From Thermodesulfovibrionales bacterium (GTDB lineage: Bacteria > Nitrospirota > Thermodesulfovibrionia > Thermodesulfovibrionales > SM23-35), in assembly GCA_031082155.1 (NCBI GenBank), contig JAVHLL010000012.1:1-64000 (forward strand): a DNA stretch of 64,000 nucleotides, given 5' to 3'. Under the pieces are notes generated by a model. It did not search any database. It was given only the letters and a program-made list of their open reading frames with translations, and had not been told where the DNA came from. Below are positions 1 through 9,714 of this stretch, in pieces (position 1 is the stretch's first letter; the number at the start of each line of letters is the position of its first letter). Position numbers and translations under genes: made by a program.

Positions 1-49
1 TAATTGTTAATTGCTAAATGTTAATTGTTAATTGCTAATTGTTTGACCT

Positions 50-1930
50 TTGCCTATGGCACAGAAAATCACTAAAGTCATATTACTGATTATTTTTTTT
101 ATTTTCGTGACAGGTCTCTTTTCCGTAGAGATCAGAGACCCTGATTTCTGGTGGCATCTGAAGACGGGGGAATATATCTCTCAGAACCGGATGCTTCCTG
201 AAACAGATCCGTTTGCCTACACTTCAACGCAAAAAGACCCCCTTGATCCTGAATCGAAGAGGATACACTTCGTGCTCACGCAGTACTGGCTGGCACAGGT
301 CCTGTTTTACTGGATTTACTCATTATTCGGTCTTCAGGGCATTATTTATCTGAGGGCAGCCCTGCTTACCATCCTCATGCTTGTCCTGTACAGGAGCATC
401 CGGAGGGAAGGCATGGGGTTTTATTCCTCGCTGATGCTCCTCATCCCTGGGCTGCTGATATTCTATACTTTCACCGGCGAACGTCCACAGCTCTTCTCGT
501 TCTTGTTTTCATTTCTCATAATTTTTCTGCTGGAGGGGTTCAGGCGATCTGCGTCAGTTTCCCCAAATCTCAATGAGTCTCAACCAGTTTCAATGAGTCT
601 CAACCAGTCTCTACGAGTCCCGATTCTCTCTTATCTCCTCCCAATTCCCTTTCTCATGCTGATTTGGGCAAACCTTCATGGGGGGTTTATTCTCGGCCTT
701 GTCTTGCTTCTCGGTTATACTGTTGCCGAAACAGTGAAATACAAAATGAAGAAACTTGGACCGGTTTTGCCGTTCAGGGCATTGAAATGGCTCAGTGCAA
801 CAGTCATTGCCTCGGTTCTCTTGTCACTTGTGAATCCAAATACTTACAAGGTGATACCCTTTCTGGTGGAATTCGAAAGCGGATTATACAAAAAAATGAT
901 CACGGAGTCTGTCCCGCCGATTACCCTTCTCTCATCCGGCTTCTATGAACCGCAATTCATTCTCTATTTCATCCTCCTTGCCATCACCTTGTTATTCCTT
1001 GTCTTCACGATAAAAAAGCCGGATCTTACCGATTTGCTAATATTTACCGGGCTGACAGTCATGAGCCTCTCCTCATCCCGGTATATACCTTTTTTCACTC
1101 CCGTTGCCATTCTTCTGATTGCGCGATACGGTTTGAAGGTATTACAGAATATCCCCATGAAGGGTTGGATAAGCGAATTGGTGAAGAAATGGGATCCGGT
1201 GATTGCAATAGTTCTGTCAATAACACTCATTATTGTCATTAACAATTCTGACCTTTTCAAACAGGGTATCAGAAGCAACAAATATCCTGAAGGCGCTGCA
1301 CAGTTCCTGAAGGAAAACCATATCACGGGGAATATGTTCAATCCCTACATATGGGGCGGATACCTCTTATGGTCATTATATCCCGATTACAAGGTGTTCG
1401 TTGACGGCAGGGGACTGATTGGAGAGGTATTTTTCCAGGAGGTGCGGATTCTTGAAGCAGATGCACAATCTGTTGCCGGCATCCCGGCATGGAAAGCTCT
1501 TCTCGATGCATACCAGGTCAATTTTATTGTAACTTTCTCAGTCGGTAATTTTAGCGGAAAGCTGGTTCCCCTGATATCCGCTCTTCTCAATGAGCCATCA
1601 TGGCACCTTGTATATATGGACAACATATCCCTCATCTTTGTTCGGGAGAAGCCGGAGAATGAGGGTATCATCGGCAGATTTGCTCTCCCGAAAGACTGGC
1701 TCTGGAACGAGGTAGCGGTAGAAGCCGCATTAAAAGCAAAAGATGCCCCAAACAAGGGCGATTATTATGAAACAATGGGGGACGCGTTCTTTGTAAAGAG
1801 AAGCTATTCCGAAGCCGGGCAAGCTTACAGAAGCGCCCTTGCATTGAAACCGGGGGATTCCAGGATAGCGCAGCAGTTGAGCATTCTCGAAATGCTTGTC
1901 CCGTCACAGGACCGACGGGAGTTCCGGTGA
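50..1930 (+). CDS. Polytopic membrane protein with C-terminal TPR-like segment (paralog of 2621-4513)
   Basis: 626 aa ORF, many hydrophobic helices, motif DPDFWWHLKTGEYI shared with the second paralog; C-term YYETMGDAFFVKRSYSEAGQAYRSALALKPGD looks like a TPR. Confidence 0.8.
   Translation: MPMAQKITKVILLIIFFIFVTGLFSVEIRDPDFWWHLKTGEYISQNRMLPETDPFAYTSTQKDPLDPESKRIHFVLTQYWLAQVLFYWIYSLFGLQGIIYLRAALLTILMLVLYRSIRREGMGFYSSLMLLIPGLLIFYTFTGERPQLFSFLFSFLIIFLLEGFRRSASVSPNLNESQPVSMSLNQSLRVPILSYLLPIPFLMLIWANLHGGFILGLVLLLGYTVAETVKYKMKKLGPVLPFRALKWLSATVIASVLLSLVNPNTYKVIPFLVEFESGLYKKMITESVPPITLLSSGFYEPQFILYFILLAITLLFLVFTIKKPDLTDLLIFTGLTVMSLSSSRYIPFFTPVAILLIARYGLKVLQNIPMKGWISELVKKWDPVIAIVLSITLIIVINNSDLFKQGIRSNKYPEGAAQFLKENHITGNMFNPYIWGGYLLWSLYPDYKVFVDGRGLIGEVFFQEVRILEADAQSVAGIPAWKALLDAYQVNFIVTFSVGNFSGKLVPLISALLNEPSWHLVYMDNISLIFVREKPENEGIIGRFALPKDWLWNEVAVEAALKAKDAPNKGDYYETMGDAFFVKRSYSEAGQAYRSALALKPGDSRIAQQLSILEMLVPSQDRREFR
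568..617 (+). repeat. Degenerate decanucleotide tandem repeat (consensus TCTCAACGAG, ~5 units) inside coding sequence
   Basis: tctcaatgag tctcaaccag tttcaatgag tctcaaccag tctctacgag read directly. Confidence 0.85.
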
Positions 1931-2175
1931 TGAATAACCCTACAGCTTGCTGCAGAGTCTATCAAACAATGAACTACCCCGCAGTCCCGAAGCCTTTCGG
2001 GATGAGGTATCAAAGATGTCATTCCGGCTTGTCCGTCCCGAAAGCTTTCGGGATTTGCATTCCTGTATTGTCTTATATAACATAATGCTCCGGAAGGATT
2101 CCCGACAAGCGGGAATGACAGAATAAGGAGAACAGGAACCCCGATGCAGAGCATCGGGGAATTCTTTGATTAAAA
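1928..2175. repeat. Composite inverted-repeat (REP/MITE-like) element, copy 1
   Basis: cccgaagcctttcggg hairpin, tgtcattccggcttgtccg ... attcccgacaagcgggaatgaca, ccccgatgcagagcatcgggg hairpin; same order as 9481-9680 and, inverted, 23438-23620. Confidence 0.8.
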
Positions 2176-2319
2176 GTTAAGTCATTACCCGACTTGATCG
2201 GGTAATCCAGAAACAAGGAACTGGATTCCTTGGTTAAGCCAGAGAATGACACAATGGAACCTTGTAGCAAGCTGCAGGAATTGTCTTATTAAATGCTTAA
2301 AAATATGATATATATTTCA

Positions 2320-2575
2320 CCCTCTCCCAGCAAGGGGGAGGAACCACTATACTAAGAAATGCATAAGCAAGGCATCGTTAATAGAAAATCTCCCCTCTCC
2401 CCTATTTACCAAAGAGGGGCACTATATATTCCTCCCTTTGGTAAAGGGAGGTGAGGAGGGATTTTATAATCAATCTCTTTATATACTACTTATTGTTAAT
2501 TCCTTATCCCCCCTGAGGGGCGGGAGTAGGGGGTATCATACTCCTCCCTCGATGGGAGGGGTTGGGGAGGGTGTT
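2320..2575. repeat. Cluster of G/C-rich hairpin repeats (ctccctttggtaaagggag type)
   Basis: ccctctcccagcaagggggagg; cctccctttggtaaagggaggtgagg; ctcctccctcgatgggaggggttggggagg. Confidence 0.7.
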
Positions 2576-2620
2576 AAAATATGAAGTTTACCCATAGATA
2601 CTTTTTATAAAAGTTCACTG

Positions 2621-4513
2621 ATGGAAAAGATACAGAAGATATCCGGATTTATTTTATCAGCAATCCTCCTGGTATGGGTATTTGTTCTTTTTTCAGGCCC
2701 TGTATCAAGCCCGGATTTCTGGTGGCATCTGAAATCAGGCGAATACATTTGTCAGACAAAATCCCTCCCGGATGCAGATCCCTTTTCGTATACCGCTGTC
2801 CCTGAAGAACATGATGGCCCTTCCCTTCTGAGAATAAAGTTCATACTCCAGCAATACTGGCTTGCCCAGGTCATTTTCTTTCAGACCTTTCACTATGCAG
2901 GATTTAAGGGCATCATCTTTCTGCGAGCAGCAGTGCTGTCACTGCTTATCTGTCTGCTTTACAGAATTCTCAGAAAGGAAAGATTCGGGGCTCTGTCTGC
3001 AACATTCCTAACCACCCCTTTTGTTGCTGTGCTTTTTTACGGATACACCGCCGAGAGACCACAGTTCTTCTCATTCCTCTTTGCGTTTCTCCTGATTTTC
3101 CTCATGGAAGGGTTCAGAAAAGCTGTTTCAGTCTCAACGAGTCTCAACGAGTCTCAACGAGTCCCGATTCTCTCTTACCTCCTCCCTGTCCCCTTTCTCA
3201 TGCTGCTCTGGGCAAACATGCACGGGGGTTTCATCATAGGCATCGCAATCATATTCGGGTATCTCTTTGCTGAAACTGTAAAATATGTGTCTAAAAAATT
3301 CGGCAACCCCCTGCCTCGCAGGGCTTTTGCCGTTTTCTCCCTCATTGGATTTCTTTCCCTCCTTCTTGTCCTGATCAATCCCAACGGGTTTTCGATTATT
3401 CCGTTTCTGGTGCATTATGAGTCGGGCACCTACAAAAGCATGATCACGGAAACGATATCCCCCTTCCGCCAACTCAGTCTCGGATTCTACAGCCCTGAAC
3501 TCATAATTTATTTCGTTCTTCTTCTTGTGAGCATTGTAGTGATGGTCCTCAATAGAAAGAAACTGGATATGACAGACGCAATTATTTTTGGTGGCATCGC
3601 ATTTCTGAGCCTGAAGGTGTCGCGGACAAACCCTTTCTTTGTTCCTGTCGCACTTCTTATGATCGGTCGTTACAGTCTTCCGGCAATTGACAGATTCCGG
3701 TGCTCTGTGAAGGAAAAAATATTGGGGAACTCTCTCTCGGCAAATCAGGGTGCCTCTGTAAAAACAGTGCTTTCCTTTGTCCTTTCTGCCCTCGTATTGT
3801 TTGGAATGGTGAAAGGCAATTCTCTCTCTCCCCCGATCGCCAGCGTTTTTTCCCCTCAATACACTGTTGTCCCGAATAAATATCCTGCAGGTGCGGCACA
3901 GTTTCTGAAGGAAAACAGACTGCCACAGAACCTTTTCAATCCCTACGACTGGGGAGGATACCTCATCTGGGCATCATATCCCGATTACAGGGTCTTTGTT
4001 GATGGAAGGGGACTACAGGAGAAAACGGTCCTGGATGAACGGAAAATAATGGGTGCATCTGCAATGCCCGCAGGTGGACTCCCTGAATGGAAAGCACTTC
4101 TTGATCAGTATCACGTTCATACCATCCTTACCTTCTCGGTTGATGCTTTTTCCGGCCAGCTTGTTCCCTTCATTCCTGTTCTGCTCCATGACCCTCAGTG
4201 GCATCTGGTTTACATGGATAACATCTCTCTTATATTTATAAAAAATATCCCGGAAAATCAAAGCCTGATTAATACATTCAGCATACCGAAAGAATGGCTC
4301 TGGAATGAAGTTATCACGGAAGCCATTCTTAAAATGCAGGGTTTCTGGAGCAGACCTGTTGAGGCAAACTTCCATAAAACTCTCGGCGATGCATATCTTG
4401 CGAAGACCAGTTTCCGTGAGGCAAAGTGGGCATATGCCAGAGCGTTTGCACTAGATCCTGGCAATAATGCAGCAAAAAATAAATTAATATTATTAGAAAG
4501 ATATGGCTATTAA
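2621..4513 (+). CDS. Polytopic membrane protein with C-terminal TPR-like segment (paralog of 50-1930)
   Basis: 630 aa ORF; shared motifs PDFWWHLKSGEYI, DGRGL, WHLVYMDNISLIF with the first paralog. Confidence 0.8.
   Translation: MEKIQKISGFILSAILLVWVFVLFSGPVSSPDFWWHLKSGEYICQTKSLPDADPFSYTAVPEEHDGPSLLRIKFILQQYWLAQVIFFQTFHYAGFKGIIFLRAAVLSLLICLLYRILRKERFGALSATFLTTPFVAVLFYGYTAERPQFFSFLFAFLLIFLMEGFRKAVSVSTSLNESQRVPILSYLLPVPFLMLLWANMHGGFIIGIAIIFGYLFAETVKYVSKKFGNPLPRRAFAVFSLIGFLSLLLVLINPNGFSIIPFLVHYESGTYKSMITETISPFRQLSLGFYSPELIIYFVLLLVSIVVMVLNRKKLDMTDAIIFGGIAFLSLKVSRTNPFFVPVALLMIGRYSLPAIDRFRCSVKEKILGNSLSANQGASVKTVLSFVLSALVLFGMVKGNSLSPPIASVFSPQYTVVPNKYPAGAAQFLKENRLPQNLFNPYDWGGYLIWASYPDYRVFVDGRGLQEKTVLDERKIMGASAMPAGGLPEWKALLDQYHVHTILTFSVDAFSGQLVPFIPVLLHDPQWHLVYMDNISLIFIKNIPENQSLINTFSIPKEWLWNEVITEAILKMQGFWSRPVEANFHKTLGDAYLAKTSFREAKWAYARAFALDPGNNAAKNKLILLERYGY
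3132..3161 (+). repeat. Perfect decanucleotide tandem repeat (TCTCAACGAG)x3 inside coding sequence
   Basis: tctcaacgagtctcaacgagtctcaacgag read directly. Confidence 0.9.
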
Positions 4514-4624
4514 CTGATACATATCTTGCTTTAATAATTGGATAGACTTTTTCGAAATATTTTTGCTAATTCATTTTATAAAAAATTGATCTGAATTCAT
4601 ATTAGCATTTAATATCTCCATTGC

Positions 4625-5395
4625 TCAGCGATCTTGATAACCAAGCAGATAAAGAATTTCATGGTAATCATTATTTGCTCTAAATTTTTGTAAAAGTTGC
4701 CTTTCGATAGGTTGACGAGGAAGCCTAACAATATTATTTTGAGTCAGACCTCTTGAACTTGTATCACCAGTGATATTAGAATAGTGCGTCCATTTTATGG
4801 TAAAATTTTTATCAAAATCAATTTTAAGTTGTTCACATATTTTTATCATTTCTTTTTCTGGTTCATAGGTAAAATCTTCATAGCGTACAAACCCGAAGGG
4901 TTGAATATGCCGGGAAAATTGTAAATATCCATGCAAAAAATTATCGAGAGAAACCTCTTTCAAACCAGGAAGTTTATGAGTGCTTAACCATTGATCAATG
5001 GGGTGGCGTACCAGAGCAATACGATAAAATTCAAATGCACTGGAGAGTTCATCAATCAGAACCATACGATTGGTAGGTTGCTCAAGGTATGGGATTCCAA
5101 TAAAGTCAAGATGAGACCAATCACGAATTACAAGGCATTTGGAGTTCTCATTGCATTTTCTTTCAATAAGCTGAATTGCTTCAACAAAATCAATAGTTTC
5201 CTTTCCTAACAAATCTTCTCTATGGATAAGATTATACCAATCATGAGCTTGTGCAATGGGATTAAATATTTGGGTACTTAAAGGATGTATTTCACTCAAA
5301 AGTACAACATCAGACATACATCCTATGCATTTACATACCAGCGTTCCTCCAGAACGTGCAAGAGAATTAAATATTCGAATCTTAGGTTTCTCCAT
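4625..5395 (-). CDS. Sulfotransferase-family protein
   Basis: 256 aa; N-term RIFNSLARSGGTLVCKCI resembles a PAPS 5'-phosphosulfate loop; YRIALVRHPIDQWLS resembles the 3'-phosphate-binding motif. Confidence 0.65.
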   Translation of the reverse strand: MEKPKIRIFNSLARSGGTLVCKCIGCMSDVVLLSEIHPLSTQIFNPIAQAHDWYNLIHREDLLGKETIDFVEAIQLIERKCNENSKCLVIRDWSHLDFIGIPYLEQPTNRMVLIDELSSAFEFYRIALVRHPIDQWLSTHKLPGLKEVSLDNFLHGYLQFSRHIQPFGFVRYEDFTYEPEKEMIKICEQLKIDFDKNFTIKWTHYSNITGDTSSRGLTQNNIVRLPRQPIERQLLQKFRANNDYHEILYLLGYQDR

Positions 5396-5840
5396 ATAAA
5401 TCTTACAAAACGATCATGCCCCAAAGTTCGTTGAAGAAGTAAAGCGACTCGATTTAACTTGAATCGACCAAAAAACAAGATTAAAAGGAGTCGCTATGAA
5501 AAAAGAATACCGGACAATGGGAAGAAAAGCAAACGGCAAGATCAAAGAGATAAGGGATGAAGAACCCTGAACGAACCGCACACCGGTGGGGCAGCGAGCT
5601 GGGGAGTGTCTGCTACGACGGTCAGATGATCCTCATGGATCATCCCGTTTCAGAACAATCCGAATTAAGCTGTAAAGCTTTTTGATAAGAGGATATAGCG
5701 TTATCAAGTTCCCTTTTGTCTTGAAAGATAGTTCCCAAGTTATGATATGCTTCTGGAATGTTCGAATTAATATGAGAAGTCCTGTTGCTTAGAGAGAATC
5801 CTTTACTCTTCGAATAATTCAGGATAAAAGAGAAATTTAT

Positions 5841-6563
5841 TTATAATTTGTTTCCGAAGATGAGATCATATTCCTTGACCAAAAATCCTAGTTTTATATA
5901 AAAATTCATGGCATCCGGATTTCGCAACTGGGTTCTGACCGTCACCGTTCTCATGCCCTTATCCCTGAACCACTGCATGGCTTGCGCCACCAATACAGTT
6001 CCAAGCCCTTTCCCCCTTGTGCGCTTTCCTATCCCGATAAGCACTATTTCACCGGACAGCTTATCTTTTTTTCTGCACGTAATAAATCCTGCTTTATCAA
6101 CACAAAAAACAATGTCAGCAGCTGTTCCTTTTACCGAGTTCTCTATCCATTGCTGATAGAGATTGTCTGCATCTTTTTTCGAAAAGAAAGGATCATGGTA
6201 GAACCGACTTTGTGGGAAGAGCCCTTTTATCAATGTCCGGAGCATCGGGATATCCCTGAACCCGGCAACTCTGAGAGACTTTCTCCATTTCATTGTTTTG
6301 GGGGATGCAGTGCTTGAAAAAATATCTGAATTCGCTCTAAAGGTTACTCCGATATCGGTAAGAGAAAAGCCCGCTGATTCCAACGCCTGAATAACAGGCA
6401 TATCGAATGATTTTGTCTTGAATGTCAGATAATGAAACCCGGCATTTCGTGCCTTTTCTATGGTACTGGAGAGATTCTTTACTTCTATGGCGTCTACAAT
6501 CAGTGTCCCGATCTTCTTTTTGAAAAAGGCGCTGTCCCATTGGAGTTCCTTGATCATAATCAT
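5841..6563 (-). CDS. GNAT-family N-acetyltransferase (WecD-like)
   Basis: ELQWDSAFFKKKIGTL N-term; IGIGKRTRGKGLGTVLVAQAMQWF acetyl-CoA motif; NPDAMNFYIKLGF. Confidence 0.75.
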   Translation of the reverse strand: MIMIKELQWDSAFFKKKIGTLIVDAIEVKNLSSTIEKARNAGFHYLTFKTKSFDMPVIQALESAGFSLTDIGVTFRANSDIFSSTASPKTMKWRKSLRVAGFRDIPMLRTLIKGLFPQSRFYHDPFFSKKDADNLYQQWIENSVKGTAADIVFCVDKAGFITCRKKDKLSGEIVLIGIGKRTRGKGLGTVLVAQAMQWFRDKGMRTVTVRTQLRNPDAMNFYIKLGFLVKEYDLIFGNKL

Positions 6564-6649
6564 TTTTTAGAGATCAACCGGTCCCTACCCTCTCCCATTA
6601 AGGGAGTGGAAAATTTCCCGGAGATCCACAGAAAGCCACAGTGAACTGT

Positions 6650-7603
6650 TCATGATAAAGACTCCCGTATAATATAAAGCGGTCTTTTCTGTACTTCCTG
6701 GTAGGTCCTCCCGATATATTCCCCGAACATGCCAAGAACGAGCAGCTGTATACCTCCAACAAAAAATATCGCAACAATTACCGAGGCAAAACCGATTACC
6801 GGTATACCAAGAAAAATCTTTTTAGACACGAAAAAGAGTCCGATAATTAAACTTACGAGTGAACTGAATAATCCCATATAGGTAGCAAGCCTCAGTGGTA
6901 CTGTCGAAAACGAACTTACTGCATGAAAAGCGAGTTTAAACATCCTGGGGATATCATATTTACTTATTCCTCTTTTCCGGGGATTATGCTGCACCGCAAC
7001 TGTCGTCGTATTAAACCCTGTCCAGGCCATCATACCGTGGATAAACCTGGCCTGCTCGCGCATTCCTTTCAGTGCATCAGCAAGTCTTCTGCTCAAAATA
7101 CGCAGCATGGTCTGTCCCCCGGGAATATCGACACCGGAAAACTTTCTCAGTATCCACCAGAAGAGATGTGAAGATACTTTCTTCATGACGGGATCATTTC
7201 TCTCCCCCCGGATGCCATATACCAGATCAAATCCTTTCCTGAATTCACTCAAGAGCTTCGGTATCTCCTCGGGTGGATCCTGGAGATCACCGTCCATGAG
7301 TATAATAGCCCTGCCCTGTGCATAATCAAGCCCTGCTGTCAATGCAACATGATGACCGAAATTTCTCGAAAAGCTGATCCCCTTCACCCTGTGATCTTTT
7401 GCATTGAGATCCCTGATCAGCTCCCACGAGCCGTCTGTGCTGCCGTCATCGACAAGGATGATCTCAAAACAATATTCTGCATTCCTGGCACCTGCACATA
7501 TTCCTTCCATTACCTGCACCAGCTGCTTATAGAGCAGAGGAATATTTTCCTCTTCATTGCAGATAGGTATCACTATCGAAAATTCAGGGGAGGGATTTGT
7601 CAT
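6650..7603 (-). CDS. Family 2 glycosyltransferase with two C-terminal TM helices (DPM1/GtrB-like)
   Basis: FSIVIPICNEEENI, LVDDGSTDGSWELI, GYDYAQG..LMDGDLQDPPEEIPKL, C-terminal TM pair. Confidence 0.9.
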   Translation of the reverse strand: MTNPSPEFSIVIPICNEEENIPLLYKQLVQVMEGICAGARNAEYCFEIILVDDGSTDGSWELIRDLNAKDHRVKGISFSRNFGHHVALTAGLDYAQGRAIILMDGDLQDPPEEIPKLLSEFRKGFDLVYGIRGERNDPVMKKVSSHLFWWILRKFSGVDIPGGQTMLRILSRRLADALKGMREQARFIHGMMAWTGFNTTTVAVQHNPRKRGISKYDIPRMFKLAFHAVSSFSTVPLRLATYMGLFSSLVSLIIGLFFVSKKIFLGIPVIGFASVIVAIFFVGGIQLLVLGMFGEYIGRTYQEVQKRPLYIIRESLS

Positions 7604-7649
7604 TTATGCCACCTTTCCTGTCAGTCTATAGCGAATGCTGCCTCAATAT

Positions 7650-7715
7650 TGTCATTCCCGCTTGTCGGGAATCCTTCTGTAAACGAAGAAAGATTCTGGC
7701 CTAGCCAGAATGACA
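7650..7715. repeat. REP/MITE-like inverted repeat
   Basis: tgtcattcccgcttgtcgggaatcctt ... agattctggcctagccagaatgaca. Confidence 0.75.
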
Positions 7716-7789
7716 GCATTAAAGATTCATAACCAATGGCTTCTGTATTTTAATACTTTTTTCATTAGAAAGATTTTATAATATTCCAG

Positions 7790-8914
7790 ATGAAAAAAAT
7801 AGAGTTTTTCCGTCATAACATTGACCAGGCAGACCGGGACCGTGTAGCTAAAGTCCTGCAATCGATATTTCTTACCACGGGGAGCTTTGTTCAGGAGTTT
7901 GAAGAGAAGTTCTCTCACTACCTTGGCCTGAGGTCTACCGTCGGCATGACAAGCTGTACTGCAGGCCTTCACCTTAGTCTCATCGCTCTTGGTATAGGCC
8001 CAGGCGATGAGGTCATCACAACACCAATGAGCTTTTGCGCAACAGCAAATGCCGTTCTCCATGCAAGTGCAAGGCCGGTATTGGTAGATGTGGAGGAAGA
8101 AACAGGCAACCTGAATGCAGAACTCCTGGAATCCAGATTGTCGAAAAGAACCAGGGCAATTATCCCTGTTCACCTTTACGGTCAGATGTGCGATATGAAG
8201 AAAATACGATCTTTGGCAAAAAAGAACAACCTGAAAATAATAGAGGACGCCGCTCATGCCATCGAAGCCGTCCGTGAGGGGATCGGCGTCGGACATCTTG
8301 CCGATACCGCCTGTTTCAGTTTTTATGCAACAAAAAACATCACTTCAGGGGAGGGAGGCGCTGTCAGCACAAATAACAGCAGAACCGCATCATTCTTGCG
8401 GATGCTCCGACTCCATGGCATCGACAAAGGAGCTGCCGAGAGATATACGAAAGGATACCGGCACTGGGATATGCCGGTACTTGGATGGAAATACAACATG
8501 GACAACATTCAGGCAGCCCTGCTTTTAGGTCAGCTTGAACGCATAGAAAGTCTGTGGAAAAAAAGGGACAGACTCTGGAGGTTCTATGAGGAAGAATTAA
8601 GGTCCCTCAAAGGGATCAGCGTGCTGAGAACGTTGCCAAAGACGAAACATGCCCGGCATTTATTTACCCTGCTTGTTCCACCAGCTAAAAGAGACTCCAT
8701 CCTACGGAATCTTCAGAAGAAAGGGATTGGCGTTGCCGTCAATTATCGTCCGATACATTTGCTGAAATTTTACCGTAAAACTTTCGGTTATAAAAATGGG
8801 GATTATCCTGTGGCTGAAGAGATCGGGAAGAGAACAATCTCGTTGCCGTTATACCCTTCGCTCAAAGAATCAGAGCTGAAGTACGTTGTGAAAGTGTTCA
8901 AGGAAAGTCTTTAA
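7790..8914 (+). CDS. DegT/DnrJ/EryC1/StrS-family aminotransferase
   Basis: GMTSCTAGLHLSLIALGIGPGDEVITTPMSFCATANAV; IIEDAAHAIEA; CFSFYATKNITSGEGGAV PLP-lysine region. Confidence 0.92.
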   Translation: MKKIEFFRHNIDQADRDRVAKVLQSIFLTTGSFVQEFEEKFSHYLGLRSTVGMTSCTAGLHLSLIALGIGPGDEVITTPMSFCATANAVLHASARPVLVDVEEETGNLNAELLESRLSKRTRAIIPVHLYGQMCDMKKIRSLAKKNNLKIIEDAAHAIEAVREGIGVGHLADTACFSFYATKNITSGEGGAVSTNNSRTASFLRMLRLHGIDKGAAERYTKGYRHWDMPVLGWKYNMDNIQAALLLGQLERIESLWKKRDRLWRFYEEELRSLKGISVLRTLPKTKHARHLFTLLVPPAKRDSILRNLQKKGIGVAVNYRPIHLLKFYRKTFGYKNGDYPVAEEIGKRTISLPLYPSLKESELKYVVKVFKESL

Positions 8915-9224
8915 TGATAGAGTATTCTTTTTAATAAATGAGGGAACATTTTTATCATAATGTTCAATAGGTTGCATTTTATCAAATGTTAAGTTATTCA
9001 TTAGTAATCTCCCCGCACCCCTCTTTAGAAAAGAGGGGTATTATTCCTCCCTTTGTAAAAGGGCCCCATGCAACCATTCCGTCCGAGTGCTTGATAATGC
9101 CTGATAGGGATTAGAGGAATGTTATAAAACAATGAAGTTATTATCTGGTGACTGTCAATAACATGTTTCTTTACCACAGAATTGGTAACTATTAGAAAAC
9201 TAATATCCCCCTTTTCTAAAGGGG

Positions 9225-9443
9225 GTGAGGGGGATTACTGAAATAATGCTGTTGTATAATCCTGACCTTAAACATATATCCAGACAGCTCAGGTCTCATA
9301 TGACAGACGCAGAAAATCTTTTATGGTCAAAACTGAGAAGAAAACATATGAAAAAACAGGGGTATAATATCTTGAGATTTTCAGATAGAGAACTCTTCAA
9401 AAACCTTCAAGGAGTATTGGAAAAAATGTATGCAAATTTGTAA
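9225..9443 (+). pseudogene. DUF559/Vsr-like endonuclease remnant with internal deletion
   Basis: 72 aa: N-term LLYNPDLKHISRQLRSHMTDAENLLWSKLRRK joined to C-term YNILRFSDRELFKNLQGVLEKMYANL; middle catalytic segment typical of the family is absent. Confidence 0.6.
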
Positions 9444-9480
9444 TCTCACTCAATCCATTTTTAGCAAATGGGTATTATTC

Positions 9481-9680
9481 AATGAATAACCCCACAGTCC
9501 CGAAAGCTTTCGGGGCGAGGTATCTAAAGATGTCATTCCGGCTTGTCCGGAATCTTTCTTTGCTTTTCAGTATTATTGTGTATACGCATTATCTCAGAAG
9601 GATTCCCGACAAGCGGGAATGACAGAATAAGGGATATAGTTACCCCGAAGCAAAGCTTCGAGGAATTCTTTTGATTAAAA
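9481..9680. repeat. Composite inverted-repeat (REP/MITE-like) element, copy 2
   Basis: cccgaaagctttcgggg, tgtcattccggcttgtccggaatctttc ... gattcccgacaagcgggaatgaca, ccccgaagcaaagcttcgagg. Confidence 0.8.
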
Positions 9681-9714
9681 AGCATAAAGAGCGAATCTTT
9701 CAAGGAGATTTATT

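Noticed and set aside
1-48. AT-rich duplicated TTAATTGTTAATTGCTAA sequence at the window start
   Set aside because: Simple low-complexity duplication truncated by the window edge; cannot be interpreted further.
2320-2575. Possible CRISPR-like repeat cluster
   Set aside because: Repeats are palindromic, irregularly spaced and variable, with no unique spacers; they fit hairpin intergenic repeats.
3134-3859. 241-aa minus-strand ORF opposite the second membrane paralog
   Set aside because: Fully antisense to a convincing CDS; composition is low-complexity and charged, typical of a shadow ORF.
5401-5830. Possible insertion-sequence or small-gene remnant (MKKEYRTMGRKANGKIKEIRDEEP)
   Set aside because: Only ~24 codons, no terminal repeats or transposase motif recognised; cannot be supported.
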